Assembly: GCF_964656455.1 (NCBI RefSeq) | Contig: NC_135720.1 | Location: forward strand, 54,338,598 to 54,402,597 | Direction of reading: 5' to 3' | Source of the DNA: Halichoerus grypus | Taxonomy: Eukaryota; Chordata; Mammalia; Carnivora; Phocidae | Length of the DNA stretch: 64,000 nucleotides | Shown: positions 1 to 13,375 of the stretch, piece by piece | Layout: every line of letters begins with the position of its first letter | How positions within the stretch are numbered: the first letter of the stretch is position 1 | Made by a program: the position numbers and the translations under genes | Notes under the pieces: model-generated | Databases searched by the model: none | The model's input: the letters and a program-made list of their open reading frames with translations, nothing else | What the model was told of the DNA's origin: nothing

Positions 1-1066
1 AATGTTTTGTATTCTCAGGTTTGGCTATGTGGAAAGAAGGATGCGAGTCACTGCAGGTTCCAGCCCACCGTGGAGATGCTCATCCTTTGTTTTGACTTCT
101 AGGAAGAACAGCCTCTGAAATGAATAATCCCACATATCCAGGTATTTTAAGCTTCTAATAGTAGAAAAGAAAAATTCTTTAGTTTTGAGAAATTAGAGTT
201 GGAGTAATATCCTGAATTCTTCTAAAAGGTTTTCCTTTTAGATTAACCATCCTTTTAGATGGTGTTAATGATTAACACCATCAGAACTGATAGATTTTAC
301 TTCCCACTGAAGCAAATCTATTAATTTTCATTTTTCAATGTTCTCTTATCCTGTTTTGTCTCAAATAGACCTTCATCTTTTCCAGATTCTTCCTATTCCA
401 TTTTTTTTCTTCCTTCTCATCTCTAAATAAAGGAGAACCAAGAAGTCTTAAATGACTTACTTGCTACTGTTGTGACCTCTGGTGTCTTCACTTTTTCAGC
501 ATTGTATTTTTGAAGAGTGAATTGGTGAAGTTAACTTTAGTCTCAATGACTAATAATACTGACCTTTCTCTTGAAGATGATGTGAGAATTAACACCTTAT
601 GAGTAATGCTTACAGGAAGAAAAAATTAAGTTATCTAGGTATTAAATGATCATTTAGGTAATATATAATTACTCAAAATGCCCTCATTTGTATTGAACTA
701 TATATCTAGATGTCATTATGCTGTCTCAGAAAGAACACTTCATCATGAGGTGCCCCTAATGCTTATTTATAAGGCAGAGCTTTGCAGAATATCTATCTTG
801 GCTCAACCAAGACTGCACAGGTCATTCTCATAGTAAGTAAGTAAACAACTGAGTCAGAAATAATTGGCCATGAAGGATATGTTTTCTAATTCAAACTAAT
901 TAAAATGTATAAACTATGATTCACATGCCTTTAGGAATGCTTTCAATAAAAGGTATACTCCACCCATTTATTTTTACTTTTAAAAGTGGATCATTGACCT
1001 CTCTTTTCTTTGGTCAAGATGCATGAAATCCAGGAGAGATGAAATCTGGTTTGTACAATCAGCATA
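1..1066. other. AT-rich unique DNA, no gene seen
   Basis: No open frame with protein-like character and no repeat family that I recognise. The only structured element is a perfect inverted repeat at 258-282, listed separately. Confidence 0.6.
258..282. repeat. Perfect 12-bp inverted repeat (hairpin)
   Basis: Arms GATGGTGTTAAT (258-269) and ATTAACACCATC (271-282) are exact reverse complements separated by a single G. Neighbouring bases do not extend the pairing. Each arm contains GTTAAT, similar to half of an HNF1/homeobox-type site (GTTAATNATTAAC), and the centre GTTAATGATTAAC fits that published palindrome exactly. Binding is inferred only. Confidence 0.75.
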
Positions 1067-3448
1067 CAGGCATACATCATTTTATTATGCTTTGCTTTAG
1101 TGTACTTCACAGATACTGTGGTTTTTTACAAATTGAAGGTTTGTGGCAAAGCTATTGGTGCCATCGAGCAAGTCTATTGGTGCCATTTTTCCAACAGTGT
1201 TTACTAACTTTGTGTCTCTGTGTCACATTCTGGTAATTCTCACAATATTTCAAACTTTTTCATTTGTATTAAATTTGTTATGGTGATCTGGGGTCAGTGA
1301 TTTTTGATGTCACTATTATAATTGTTTCTGGGAGCCACAAGTTGTGGCCATATAAGATGGCAAACATAAATGTGTGTGTTCTGACTGCCCCACCCACTGG
1401 CCATCCCCCCATTTCTCTCACTCCCTATTCCATGAGACACAACAATATTGAAATTAGACCAATTAATTACCCTACAATGGCCTCTAAGTGATCAAAAGAA
1501 AGTCTCTCACTTAAAATCAAAAGCTAGAAATGATTAAGCTTAGTGAAGAAGGCATATTGAAAACTGAGGTAGGCCAAAATTTTCTAGACCTCTTGTGCCA
1601 AACATTTAGCCAAATTAGGAATGCAAAGGAAAAGTCCCTGAAGGAAATTAAAAATGCTACTCCAGTTAACACACAAATAGGTAAAACGGCCTTATTGCTG
1701 ATATGGAGAAAGTTTTAGTGATCTGGGTAGAAGATCAAACCAGCCACAACATTCCCTTATGCCAAAGCCTAATCCAGAGCAGAGTCCTAACTCTCTTCAA
1801 TTCTATGAAGGCTGAGAGAGATGAGGAAGCTGCAGAAGAAAAGTTTGAAGCTAGCAGAGGTTGGTTCATGAGGTTTAGGGAAAGAAGCCATCTTCATAAC
1901 ATGAAAGTGCAAGGTTAAGCAGCAGGTTCTGATGTAGAAGCTGCAGCAAGTTAGCCAGAAGATCTAGCTAAGATAATTTATGAAGGTGGTTATACTAAAC
2001 AGCAGATTTTCAATGTAGATGAAACAGCCTTATATTGGAATAAGATACCATCTAGGACTTTTATAACTAGAGAGGAGAAGTCAATGCCTAGTCCAAAGCT
2101 TCAAAGGACAGCCTGACTCTCCTATTAGGGACTAATGCAGCTGGTGAATTTCAGTTGAAGCTAATGCTCACTTACCATTCTAAAATTCCTAGACGCCTTA
2201 AGAATTATGCTAAGTTTATACTACCCATGCTTCAGAAATGGAACAACAAAGCTTAGGTGACATTGCAGCTGTTTACATCATGGTTTATGGAATATTTTAA
2301 GGCCCCTATTGAGACCTACTGCTCAGAAAAAAAAAAAAAAAAAAAGATTCCTTTCAAAATATTACCATTCATTGACGATGTACCTAGTCACCTAAGAGTT
2401 CTGATAGAGATATATAGCAGGGTTAATGTTTTCATGCCTACAAACACAGCATCCATTCTGCAGCCCATGGATCAAGTAATTTTGTCTTTCAGGTCTTATT
2501 ATTTAAGAAATACATTTTGTAAGGCTATTGCTACCATAGAGAGTGATTCCTCTGATGGATCTGGGCAAAGTAAATTGAAAAACCTTCTAGGAACTTTTAC
2601 CATTCTGAATGCCATTACATTTGAGACTCATGGGAAGAGGTCAGAATATCAACATTAACAGAGTATGGAAGAAGCTGATTCCAACCCTCACGGATGACTT
2701 GGAGATGTCCAAGACTCCAGTGAAGGAAGTAACTTCAGATGTTGTAGAAATAGCAAGAGATCTAGAATTAGAGGTGGTGCCTGCAGATGGGACTGCATTG
2801 CTGCAATCTCAGGAGAAAACTTGAGCAGATGAGGAGCTGCTTCTGATGGATGAGCAAAGAAAGTGGTTTCCTGAGGTGCAATCTACTCCTGGTGAAGATG
2901 CTGTAAAGACTATTGAAATAACAGCAAAGTACTTAGAATATCACATAAACTTAGTTGATAAAGCAGCAGCAGGGTTTGAGAGGTTTGACTCCAATTTTGA
3001 AAGAAGTTCCACTATGGGTTAATGCTATCAAACAACACTGCCTGCTACAGAGAAATCATTCATGAAAGGAAGAGCCAATCAATGTGGCAACTTCATTGTT
3101 GTCATATATTTTTTTTAATTGCCACAACCACCCCAACCTTCAGCAATGACCACCCTGAATAGTCAGCAGCCATCAACATCAAGTCAAGACCCTTCATCAG
3201 CAAAAAGATTACAACTTGCTGAAAGCAAAGATGATGATTGGCATTTTTAGCAATAAAGTATTTTTTAATTGAGCAATATACATCTTTTAGACATACACTA
3301 TTGCACACTTAATAGACTACAGTATAATGTAAACATAACTTTTACATGTTCTGGGAAGACAAAAAATTCGTTTGACTCACTGTACTGCAATATCCACTGT
3401 ATTGTGGTGGTCTGGAAGTGAACCTGCAGTATCTCTTGGGTTTGCCTA
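1067..3448 (+). mobile_element. Tigger1-like DNA transposon, near full length, inactive
   Basis: A pogo/Tc1-mariner superfamily element. It opens with CAGGCATACATCATTTTATT and closes with a degraded inverted partner (..GGGTTTGCCTA). It is flanked by the TA dinucleotides at 1065-1066 and 3449-3450 expected for this superfamily. At about 2.38 kb it is close to the ~2.4 kb I recall for Tigger1. Long stretches inside match the Tigger1 backbone, including the 5' leader and the transposase reading segments. The transposase is broken into several frames by stops and indels, and an A-run at about 2329-2345 interrupts one segment, so the copy cannot be autonomous. No SINE or L1 has inserted into it. 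The family assignment is by recognition. Confidence 0.92.
1530..2824 (+). pseudogene. Decayed Tigger transposase
   Basis: Remains of the pogo-type transposase, scattered over frames at about 1530-1718, 1703-1918, 2257-2658 and 2609-2824. The first segment ([20 protein letters not shown]) resembles the start of the helix-turn-helix DNA-binding region. The second (ending [15 protein letters not shown]) matches the CENP-B-like second DNA-binding domain. The third carries FIDDVPSHL and [13 protein letters not shown], the region around the second catalytic aspartate of the DDE/D nuclease. Premature stops and frame changes separate them and no single frame spans the domain set. Its normal job was cut-and-paste transposition at TA sites; this copy is dead. 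Confidence 0.88.
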
Positions 3449-3450
3449 TA

Positions 3451-5035
3451 TAATTTCAGCGTTTAAACCACTGTTTCCTCCTATAGTAGTTCTCTTTTCT
3501 TGCCAGACTTTACAGAGTAGTTTCTCCCTTGTCTTACAAAAAGAAAAATGGTTTTTACCTGTTGATTTGTGTTTTATGAGAATTCCCTGCTTTTCTCTGC
3601 TCATGACTAGACAATTCCCTGTGGATAATATTTGATGTGCTCTGTCATAACAAAATGAATTGATATTCCTGTACATCTCACTTGAGTAGTTGGCTTATTA
3701 GGTAATACACTGTCATTAAAATTCTCATATATTCAGGACAGCTCTGTATACCTAATTAAAGCCCAATGCTTTTACATTTAAAATGACAATTCAATTTACA
3801 AGAAAAGCTTTTAGTTGGCATTTTGTGATTGTACCACAAATTCATCTCGCTTTCTGAACCTTTGCCTATTCCAAAGCTCCTCTATGTGAGTTCTTTAACG
3901 GTCTGGTTAACAATGTTTCCACCCCTTTAAAAAGTTTAACATCAGCTAGGGAACAGTGAGTCATCATTGCTAATAAATATTAAGGCTAGAGTTGAATTAT
4001 GGTTTTATCCTGGGGTCAGTTCTAAATGAAATGGTATCTACATGATGCCACAATCATCAACTGAAGAGTTTTAGGAAACAATTAATCTTTTGGTTACGTT
4101 ATCTGGATTTTTTTTCTTTTTAAAAAATTAAATGCTTTCATTGAGTCATACAAACTGTCTATTTCAGGCTTAAGTGAGTCTCTCATTAGTCCAATCATTG
4201 TATTAAATATTTGTAGGAGATAATTAATGATCATTTTGAGATGACAACATGATATTCTTGCTGATTCAAGAAGAGTTGCTCAATTAAACTGATATACCAG
4301 TAAAAGGTGAGAAAAATATACTGTAAAAGTTTTAAGTTTTTCAGATGTCACCAGATGAGAGTGATGAGTTCAGTAACAGCGTCCTGTCCCTCTGAGTTTC
4401 CTTTTCCAAGTTAAAGTCTTTCTTCCTCTTCTAGCCGAAGCATCATCATTTTTCCATTTATTTTTTGCCTTTGAAGGTGATAGTAGGATTTCATGTATGG
4501 CTTTTGCCAACTACTTAAGCCTAAATATTTTAACTCTAAAAATTGGTAAAATCATATAGAAGCAACAGTTGAGGTGACAGTGTTTATAATGTTTCTTGAG
4601 ATCTGCAGATGTTGTTGTAACAATGTAATATGAGTTGTTACTGAGAGCCCCTATATTCTCTGAATCTGGTTTAAAGAGATTTCAACCTCTTTCTTATGGA
4701 CCCAGAATGTTTTTAAAAATTCTCACAAGAAAACCAGCTCCTTAGTTATTTAAAAAAAACTGAAAGACCAGAATGCCTGAATATTTATCCAGAAGTAGTT
4801 TAAGAAAGAGCTAGGTTTTGGGGGGATTTGTTTTGCAAGGGATTAGAAATGGAGTTCAAACTACAAATAAAAATTTTTCAGTATTCCAGAAAAGGATCAT
4901 TGGTATATTAGAGAAAGGAGTTGAGAAATGGCAGGAAATCAAGAATTATTAATGGGAAAATAAAAATAGAATGATACTATTATGTAGAGTTTATATACAT
5001 GTAGAGCTTTAAAGTTTAGAAAGTATTTCTATAGG
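3451..5035. other. Unique AT-rich DNA, nothing recognised
   Basis: Short frames only, with no splice-bounded or protein-like frame and no repeat family that I can name. Confidence 0.5.
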
Positions 5036-5205
5036 TTAATTCAGTCCATTTGTACAACATCCCCATGGGATAGGTGGGGCAAAATCTGTGTTTTATGTTT
5101 GAGAAAACTGCTATCTGGGGAGGCTAAATAATTTGCCCAAGATTTCATGGCTACTGTTTTACTGAATCAGGATTTGAACATGTCTGATTCTTGGGAGTGA
5201 TTGTA
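5036..5205 (-). mobile_element. MIR SINE fragment
   Basis: Antisense MIR core: CCCCATGGGATAGGTGGGG, then a GAGAAAACTG...TTTGCCCAAG...TTTGAAC order matching the reverse complement of the MIR tRNA-related and core regions. It is diverged and lacks clear ends. Confidence 0.65.
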
Positions 5206-6755
5206 CTGTGCTTTAGAAAGGAAGACAGAACTTTTGCTTGCATAAGAAAGATAATACTTCTAACAGTTTGCTTTAAGATGAATTGCTGTCTTTATACTTA
5301 ACATGGATACCCCAGGGACTTGGTCAATGAGAATACCTTGGTGCACACATCTGGTTACTCCAATCACCTGGTTCTTTCGTGTTCATTTTGGTCAGGTGAA
5401 GACTGAACCCCCAAGGAAGAGCGATCTGCTTTTAGAGTTTCATTGGATTGTCCTAAGTTAACCGTGTGGTACCATTATTGTCACTTCTTACCTAGTGCTT
5501 TCTCTTCTTGTGGAGATAATTCTGTCCCAACAGCTCATTCTCAGTGAAAGAGTAGGAAATGGGAATAGAAAGGGAATGGGTGAGCAGTGCCAGGCAGAGT
5601 GAGCAGGTGTTAGGAGGCAGTAAGCTCAGGGTTCACTTCAACTTCATGGGACGATGAAGAGCTACTTACGCCTTCCTGAAACTCAAACCTCTTTAAAACG
5701 TTGAGTTTGAGGACAAAGAATTGGTGCATTGAAAATGGAGACATGGTTGTAGGAGAACTGAGGTAGACAGGTTTGGATGTTATTTGTTTACTTGTCCCTG
5801 AAATTAGCACTCACACAAACTGGATGAAGGGGTCCCTTTTGCAGAGTTACATTTACTATCTATGGCTTTCCTTTAGGTTAGTGAATTTAACAATATGAAT
5901 GAAAATAGGTGACAGGATTCTGAGGTTGGCAAAAGGTTTTTTACTTAGCTCAATTCATCAAAGGATGGGCTCTGGATAGGAAATGGAAGGGGTAAGGAAG
6001 TAGATCTTATCGAAAATGAGAAGCAATTTGAACAGTTATTCCAGGGGAGATACCACTCTCTAGGGCATATTAAAGTCTCCAGGATGCCATGTATAGTTTG
6101 GAAGAGAAAAAAAGTAATATACCAAATTTTTGCATATTTCAAATTATAGAATATGAAGTTTTACCAAATCTTTTTAGCTGAAGATTTTCAGAAAACCGTG
6201 AGAAATCATCTGGGCCGGGGGCTTTAGTTAGAGAAGTTTCAGAAACCCAAAATAAAAAGGAACCACTAATTCCTAGAAGGAAAACAGTTTTGAAGGAAAC
6301 AAGGATTATCCCAACCCCAATGCTAATGAAAACTGATAGTCCAGGTGACTTCTGTTTGACAAAGAGATTGTCACTGTTGACAGGGATGACTGGCAGGGTG
6401 GGAAAATGAGGGAAAAATAAAGCTTTGCAGAAAAACTTCAGAGGAAATTTGACACCTTCAAAACCACAGGTGTGAAGTTAAGTGAAACTGGTAAGTAAAA
6501 GTTGGTGTTGTTTTTCAGGGTCTGACACTCTACATACTTTTAGTTCAAAATTTAGGAGTCTGAACAGAGCATATGAGAGAAGTTGGAACATGGGAGGCCA
6601 GGAATTGAGGGGTCAGAGAATTGTTTTCTGCCCTGAAAGGCTCCTTAGACTTTATTCTTAAATGTGTTCTACTGTACTCACTGAGAGGTCTAGGAAGACA
6701 AGGTAGCTTCTTTTTCTACCAACCCAGCCTGTTTCAAATTCCAGGCTGCAGTGGG
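5206..6755. other. Unique DNA, nothing recognised
   Basis: No gene, RNA or clear repeat seen. Minus-strand frames near 5610-6142 have no motif or family resemblance. Confidence 0.5.
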
Positions 6756-6774
6756 CTTTCTAATCCAGCTCTCG

Positions 6775-6870
6775 GTGGTCATTTATTGAGTGCCTGAGCT
6801 TGGTGTGTGTAGATATAAAAATGTTTTAATACACGGCCCTTGTCTTCAATGATTATAAATAATGAATGAA
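6775..6870 (-). mobile_element. L2 3'-end fragment (weak)
   Basis: TCATTTATTGAGTGCCTGAG followed by a GGCCCTTGTCTTC-type segment follows the order of the antisense L2 3' end. It is short and diverged. Confidence 0.4.
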
Positions 6871-7309
6871 TTCCGCCTGAAGATGGATTATTCTGAAATG
6901 GAACTAACAGTAAAAACTAAAACATAAATATCAAGTAGTATAAATATTAATTTTTCTAGGAATTCAGAGATGGGAGCTACAGTAGTTGGAGAAGCCTTTT
7001 TGGAAGAGATGGAAGTTGAGTTACATCCCTAAAGCTGAGTAGATTCCAGACTGGGTGAGGATGGTGTTGGAGTGAGAGCTTGTGAAGAAATGGGGTGAGA
7101 AATGGGAGGGACACTTCCCAAGGGGCAAAGAAGCTGCTGGAGCAAAAGGACAAGGGATTAAATTTAATAACCCTGAGTTGTACCATCTGAGAAACCAAAC
7201 AGTGACATTTGTAACAATTACTCTTGTTTGGCTCTTCAAGCTAAGCATTTGGGTTTGCTGAGAATTCGAACAGTTGATTGTTTTAAAGAGGGGGAAGACT
7301 GACCTAAAG

Positions 7310-7525
7310 TGAGGGGCACTGGACCTAGGGCTGAACCCTGGCCCTGCCATTCTTTAGCAACATGGTTTCCAACAAGTTTACCTCTTCATGCCTCAAGTTC
7401 TTAAATTTTAATTGGGGTTAATATTAGTATTTAATTCATCTGGTAGTTGTGAAGTTTAACAAAGAAAATATTTAATATGCTTATTATAGTACTTGGCCCA
7501 GTAAATCTTACTGTATTAATTTTGT
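7310..7525 (+). mobile_element. MIR SINE
   Basis: Sense-strand MIR order: a CTGAACCCTGGCCCTGCCA head, TACCTCTTCATGCCTCAAGT core, and GTACTTGGCCCAGTAA near the tail. Ends are diffuse, as for an ancient copy. Confidence 0.65.
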
Positions 7526-10199
7526 ATTTGATGTAATAGAATCATAAATAATATTAACAATAATAGCAGTAATAAAATTTCAAAGCCAAGTAACATTATG
7601 AAAGTCTTAACATGTGCATGAGCACAGAGATTATCTGCAAAGAGTGGATCTTCAGAACCTACTTTTGTCTTCTGATCTCCAAGAAAGATGAAAAAAAGAA
7701 AACAATAGCTTTTTTCTTCTCTGACCCTCTCCCCAAGTCCAGTAGTCCCTGAGTGGTCATGAGGATCCCACCACATGCTTTTGCTTGGGTTCACATTGCT
7801 TTCCCTGGTGCTGAGGAGGAAGGCACTGTTCTCACCACCTGGGCCAAGATGAAGCTGAATGCTTTCCTGCATTTCCGTATGCCATGGGCAGGCTCAATTA
7901 CCAGTGCCTTTTATTTATACAATTCACATTAAGCTGTTTATTTCTTGCCTCTCTTTTTAGCAGGGTAAGCAAGTCAGGGCAGGCCACTTTCTAGTAGATT
8001 GTGAGAAGATAGATTTCAGCAATAGCTTGACTTGTGGGTCTGATGTGGAGAGAAGAGAGTCAAAAAGAAATATTCTTGTGGCTTTCTATATGACTGAGAG
8101 GTAGCGAGGCTGTTGTTTGCTAGAGCAGCCAATTAAGAAGAGTGACATTCTGGCCACTGAATGTTAATAGGCCGAAGTGGAAGTGCGGTGACCAAAGTTG
8201 AGTCATAACTTGAGAGGAAACCAGTCTTACCCATGTTTTTTTGTTCTTTAGTGGAGACCCTTAGTAAGCTCTTCGAAGACAGTGGCTTTCTACAGAGGAG
8301 AGCGACAGTAACCGTTGGCCACAGCAAATGGCTCTTCTCACCCTTGTGTCGGAACAAGAACCAATTATGAGAAGCCTGGGTTTGGCTCACTTTTGGTGTG
8401 GTTAGTGTTGGTGGGAAGGTTACTTACAGGTTTCTTCGTTTATTAATGCATTTGGTCTCAGACAGGCCCTCAGAACCTTCAATGATTATGACTGTATTGG
8501 TCTGGCTAGGTCTGTCCAGGTTGTTAACAGCATTCAAACCACCTCTGTACTCCTGGAGAGTGTCTCACAAAGCCCCTCTCTGTCTGGCTTGAGGCTAGGT
8601 GAGGGATCCACTAGTAGCTCTTTGAATATGAAACCTGGGTGACCTTGCACCATTCTTGAAGAGTGACCTAAGACTTAGAGTGTTTTGTGACTTCTCCAGG
8701 GGTTTTACTTGACAACAGGAATATAGAGGACCTCTGTTTCAATGCTAGAAACTGCAGCTTTGTCCCAGGTTTATTCTTGGGGGTGACTGGTAATCTGAAC
8801 TCTTCAAACTTAAGGGAGAGCCCAGTGCCTATGCCAGAGTAAATATGCAATTTGTACCAATTCTATTATGGAGGAAATTAGCTTTATGAGAGCTGAAATG
8901 AACAATGTCTAATACTCCTCCATCCCAAAGTAAATAAAATAGTGCTCCTATTGTCATGTTAACACAGGCCTGGCCTCCTTATTATTGTCACTCTTACACT
9001 CGATGATGTTATTTTTCTAATTTGCAGATATTCTCGGGTTGAAATTTTCCATGGCAACAAATCTTGCCCAGTGTTCTGTTTCAATTAGTTTACTGAATGA
9101 GCATCATTTATAACACCTGTTGCCATTTTCCTCTTAGGAACTTGGTTCAAAATCAGATTCATGTTGTAGATGAGACCTAAGTAATTCTTTTCTAGTTCCT
9201 TTGAGGAGCCCTCTGCTAGCACTCTTGCAGGCCAGAAACCAAAACCTGCCCTTCACGAAGAAGCCTTCTTCCACGGTAGAAGTGCCAATAAATACACAGG
9301 TAGATTCTAGGAATACTCGCACATCTCTCCTCTTGCCAGATAGCAAAATAATTTCTCAAGGAGAATCACTGGAAAATAATACCACTTTGTATTGCCTTCA
9401 TGTTTTCTACTGCGAGAGGCTCTTACGTAAGTCAGCCCCCATGATTTGCCAGGCATACTCTTTAAGCCAAGGGGTAGCTGATTGGTCGTTTTTGATGTGA
9501 ATCAGAGATTCGTTTTAGCAGCTGAAGTCCCTATCACCATCAAAAGCCAGATGTTGTTCTGCTTTCCTGTTAGAAGGTAACTGACAATCTTTACATACTT
9601 AAGAAGAAAAATCTATTGAGTAATGGATTGGGTTCCAATGTTCAAAAAATAAAACTTAAAAAAATAAGGCCAACAAGTGGGAATTCCTGTTCTGTTATCT
9701 AACTCAACTCAAACTTGGCAGGAAGACTAATAGGGAAGCCTAGAGATTTGGAAAGGAGCACCCATGTGCCTTGCAGGTTCTCTTCCACACTCAGGAAGGA
9801 TGACCAGGTATTTTAGTCAAGGGCATGAAGGGTGGGATTTTACTGCTGCCTCTGTTCATGGCAAATCATTTCCCAAGCAGGGTTTCCTTTTCTTCCTTAA
9901 GTTAAAATAGACTTAAAAGATGTCCTTCCTCACAATGGTAAACAACTCTCTGAAGTAAAAGTCATCTAGATAACCTCTATAAAAGAACTTCTCTAGTTGA
10001 TTCCACTCCACTAGTACAACAAAGTTAGAAAGAAAAATCTTGACTCAAGTTTTACCAAATGTATAAATGCTCTTAGCCAAAGGAGCTCACCTGGTGGGGA
10101 ATGAGGAAATATAAATTCAAGTGTAAGATTAATCATAAGAAATCCACTTAGAAGTTTTGGTGTTTTCTTGCTCCTGGTCAGTATATACTTTTTTTAATG
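7526..10199. other. Unique DNA, nothing recognised
   Basis: About 2.7 kb without a repeat I can name and without a supported gene. Open frames near 7516-7872 (-), 8133-8390 (-) and 9201-9500 (+) lack motifs and splice context. Confidence 0.45.
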
Positions 10200-10985
10200 T
10201 ATAAAGCTACTGTCTCTCATTATTAAGCTATTGCCTCCCGGCATCAAACCCATCCTTCTAAACTTTGCTTTGGGTTGCTGGGTCTCTGTAAAACACACGT
10301 CCTTCTCTATTGCTGCTAGTTCCCTATTAGGCTCTGCCTATAGGAGAGGCTAGAGGGAGACTATAAGCCTAGAGAAGGAGAAAGTTTGTCTTCCTTCCTG
10401 CTACCTCTGAGCTCAGATTTGCTGGCTGTTTTTTTCCCCTCCAGTATCACCCAGCAGCACTTCTTTACTCAGGCCATGGCAGTTCATTCCTATAGCAGGA
10501 GTTGATACCAGTGTGCAATTTTTCCAAAACTTGTAGAACCTGTCTCATGCCACCCCCTCAGAGACACTGTCTCGTCTCAGTTGGCAGCACCTTTAGAGGT
10601 CTGAGCCAACCCCACAGGCCCTGCTGCTGGCTTTAGATATACCAGCAGCAGCCAGCTACCCCCTCCTCCTGGGAGGTCTGGATCTACCCTCCACAGGGCC
10701 CATTTTCTAGGGTCTGACACCCAGTACCATTACAGCAGTGCTCCCTCCTCAGACGTTTGAGAGTTGGATCCATTGGGGTCCTCTCTCCAAGCTTCTGGTT
10801 TTAATAATTCTCATCTCTTCTTGTTCCCCAGCCCTACTGGTGGAACTGTACTCCATTTCCGTAATAACTCAGTGTTTCTTTTGTGCATGTTCTGTAATTT
10901 AATACCTAGTAAATAATTCTTTGTGTTCTTTGTATCAAATTCTCTCCATTGGTGTAATTTGTCCTGGACTGATAAAATAGGAGTC
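10200..10985 (+). mobile_element. Ancient LINE-type 3' end (tentative L1M class)
   Basis: The segment includes TTCCCTATTAGGCTCTGCCT, a run of CAGCAGCAGC-type words, and a terminal TCAAATTCTCTCC...CTGGACTGATAAAAT block. This resembles the 3' untranslated part of old L1 subfamilies. A related block occurs at 35,275-35,700. The family call is uncertain; it could be another old mammalian repeat. Confidence 0.4.
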
Positions 10986-13187
10986 CTTTCCTTTATGTCC
11001 CAGCTGTCTCACTTGGACTTGGACTGAATCTTGCAAGGTGTGCCTGGAGCCAACCTGAGAATGGCGCCTTTTGGGTAGGAATATCTTATTGTTATTTATT
11101 CCCTGGGCCTAAAAGACTAGCGTTCAGTATGAGTTCTTATCCTGGGCCCCAAAAGATGTGAGAAGTCTACTTACTAGCTGATTAACCTTTGCATGAGATG
11201 GGATGAGGAAAGTCTTTTCCTTTTAATTGATAAGGAAGATGTACAGAGGCCCCATTTTCTCATTCTAAGTTTCTGTGGAAAACTAAAATGGTCAGAAGGG
11301 TTCTTTTCACTCCAGGCATCAGATGTTATAGAAATAAGAGATTGGAAAGATTTATAGCATTAGGCAAGGGAAAAAGGTTGATGGGTTTAAGTGACATAAT
11401 TGAAGTTCTCAATGTTAGAAACCCCTTTTATAAGCCGGGACAGCTAAAGGCCTGGCAGGTATCCATACCCGTTGGCCATCTGCATCACTATTGACTGTGT
11501 GCATATACTGAAGGATATAATGAATCATAGACATATGATCACTGCATGGAAAAAAAATGTGTTGTGCCTAGCATACTCTTTTCCATAAAGAAAGCATTAT
11601 TGGGAAATGCAAACATGTGGAAACAGGCCACAAAAATGCAGCAAATTAGTCCTTATTATCCAATCATCCATGCAGGAAAGTTTTAAAAGGTAATAAAGTC
11701 CTAGGTTCTTAAAATTGGTACTTTAGCCTCACTGTTTTTGGAGTAAAATATATAGTACCGGATAACCACTGTGCATCTAAGCATTTAATTCAGCTCTTAA
11801 CTACCTTTCAATACAAGAGGCATTTCAAATCATGCTGTCACCTGTTCCCAAGTTTTCCTCTGCAGATTACCATCCCAAACTATACCTCATTAAAATGAAT
11901 GAAAACAAATAGGATTATCCAAGTGAAATGTCACTAATGCTATTATAAAGTAAGAATGTTTTGGCACCATTCAATAAAGCTACAATTCTAAGCTGTAAGT
12001 ATAACCCATGGAAATTCGGATGACATCTCAACTCATTAGTTCGTCTGTTCCATATTCGTGCTTGTGTTTGGAATAAATGATAATGCAGTTCTCTACGCTC
12101 GCAGCATCATAAGGGTCATTGTTTTCTCTAATGAACAATGATACCATTCTAAAATTCCATCGTCCTTGTTTGTCAAGTGTTCTGTTTATTATAATTTCTG
12201 AGCACAATGGATAATCCTGTTATTTAAATATAAGTATGCCCACACTAAAAAGTCAAACCTATACGTCTTTCAAAAGCTTTTCTCAAGTTGCTTTTTAATT
12301 TTCCAGTTTGTTGGGGAAGGCATTGTGCTAAAAACTTGGATAAACTATGAGCATATTTTCTAGAGATGTTAACCATAAACATGTGTATTAGCTCAGTATA
12401 CCTCTGATGAGATCTGGCCTCATTGAGAGACAGAGACAGAGGAGGAGAGAGGTGGACTAAAAGTAGAGATCAACTATCAGAAGCAGAGGCGATGAACTAT
12501 CAGAAAAAAAGGCACAGGAATGTATATGCCTGACTCAGGGGCACCCTGAATCCAACATAGGTGAGTTGTTACAGAATGTGAAATGATCTTTAGAATGCAG
12601 TTTAAAGGTTTGGGATGTAAGTCAACATGCTGTAACCACTGTGTGCTATGACACCGTACACAACTGCATCCCCCAACTTTCCATCTGGCCAGTCTTCAGC
12701 CAGATGCACAGGAAACTGAGAATCAAAGCGACCAGTGTGGTCACATGTAAACAGCACATCTGACACTAGGGGAGTGTTGGTTTTCTAGCACAGAACTCAC
12801 CACTAGGGTGACAGAAACCCTAAAGAGTGAACAGAAAAATGATGATTTCTGAGAATTCAGAACATATGCTGAAGCCACAGTGGAGAGAAGTTTGTAGCCG
12901 GTATAGAACCTCCCATTTAGGTCCAGTCGTAGTCTGGGAAATAAAGCTCAATTTTATGAGTCTTTCTTTAAATAGTTGCTTTCTGTTAAATGACCATACG
13001 ATGGTGTTTCTGCCTTCCCAGTGCTAAGAGATGTAGCATTTTCCTCTCCATTGAATGTGCCTCCAATGGTTGTGTATTAAAACAGTTTCATTGTTATCCC
13101 TTGGAACACTGAGTAGGAGGAAGCCAATAATGAAATGAAGAAACTCAGGTGAAAGTGGGAAAGCACAAGGTGACAAATGGTCCTTTA
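10986..13187. other. Unique DNA, nothing recognised
   Basis: AT-rich with no supported gene. The frames at 11288-11494 and 12827-13027 are unremarkable. Confidence 0.45.
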
Positions 13188-13375
13188 GCTGGCTCTTACT
13201 AGCTGTGTTATCTTAGGCAAATTACCTACCATCTTTGAGGCTTAATATTTCCATCTTAAAAATGAATATATAATAACTATCTCATAGAGCTTCTGGGATG
13301 ATTGACATGAACTAATCTTTATAAAGCATCAAACCCAGGACCTGGCATGTTCTAGGTGCTCAGGAAATGTTAATT
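13188..13375 (+). mobile_element. MIR SINE
   Basis: A clear MIR: GGCTCTTACTAGCTGTGTTA, TTAGGCAAATTACCTACCAT, a CATCTTAAAAATGAATATAT core, and CCTGGCATGTTCTAGGTGCT followed by AAATGTT at the tail. Confidence 0.85.
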
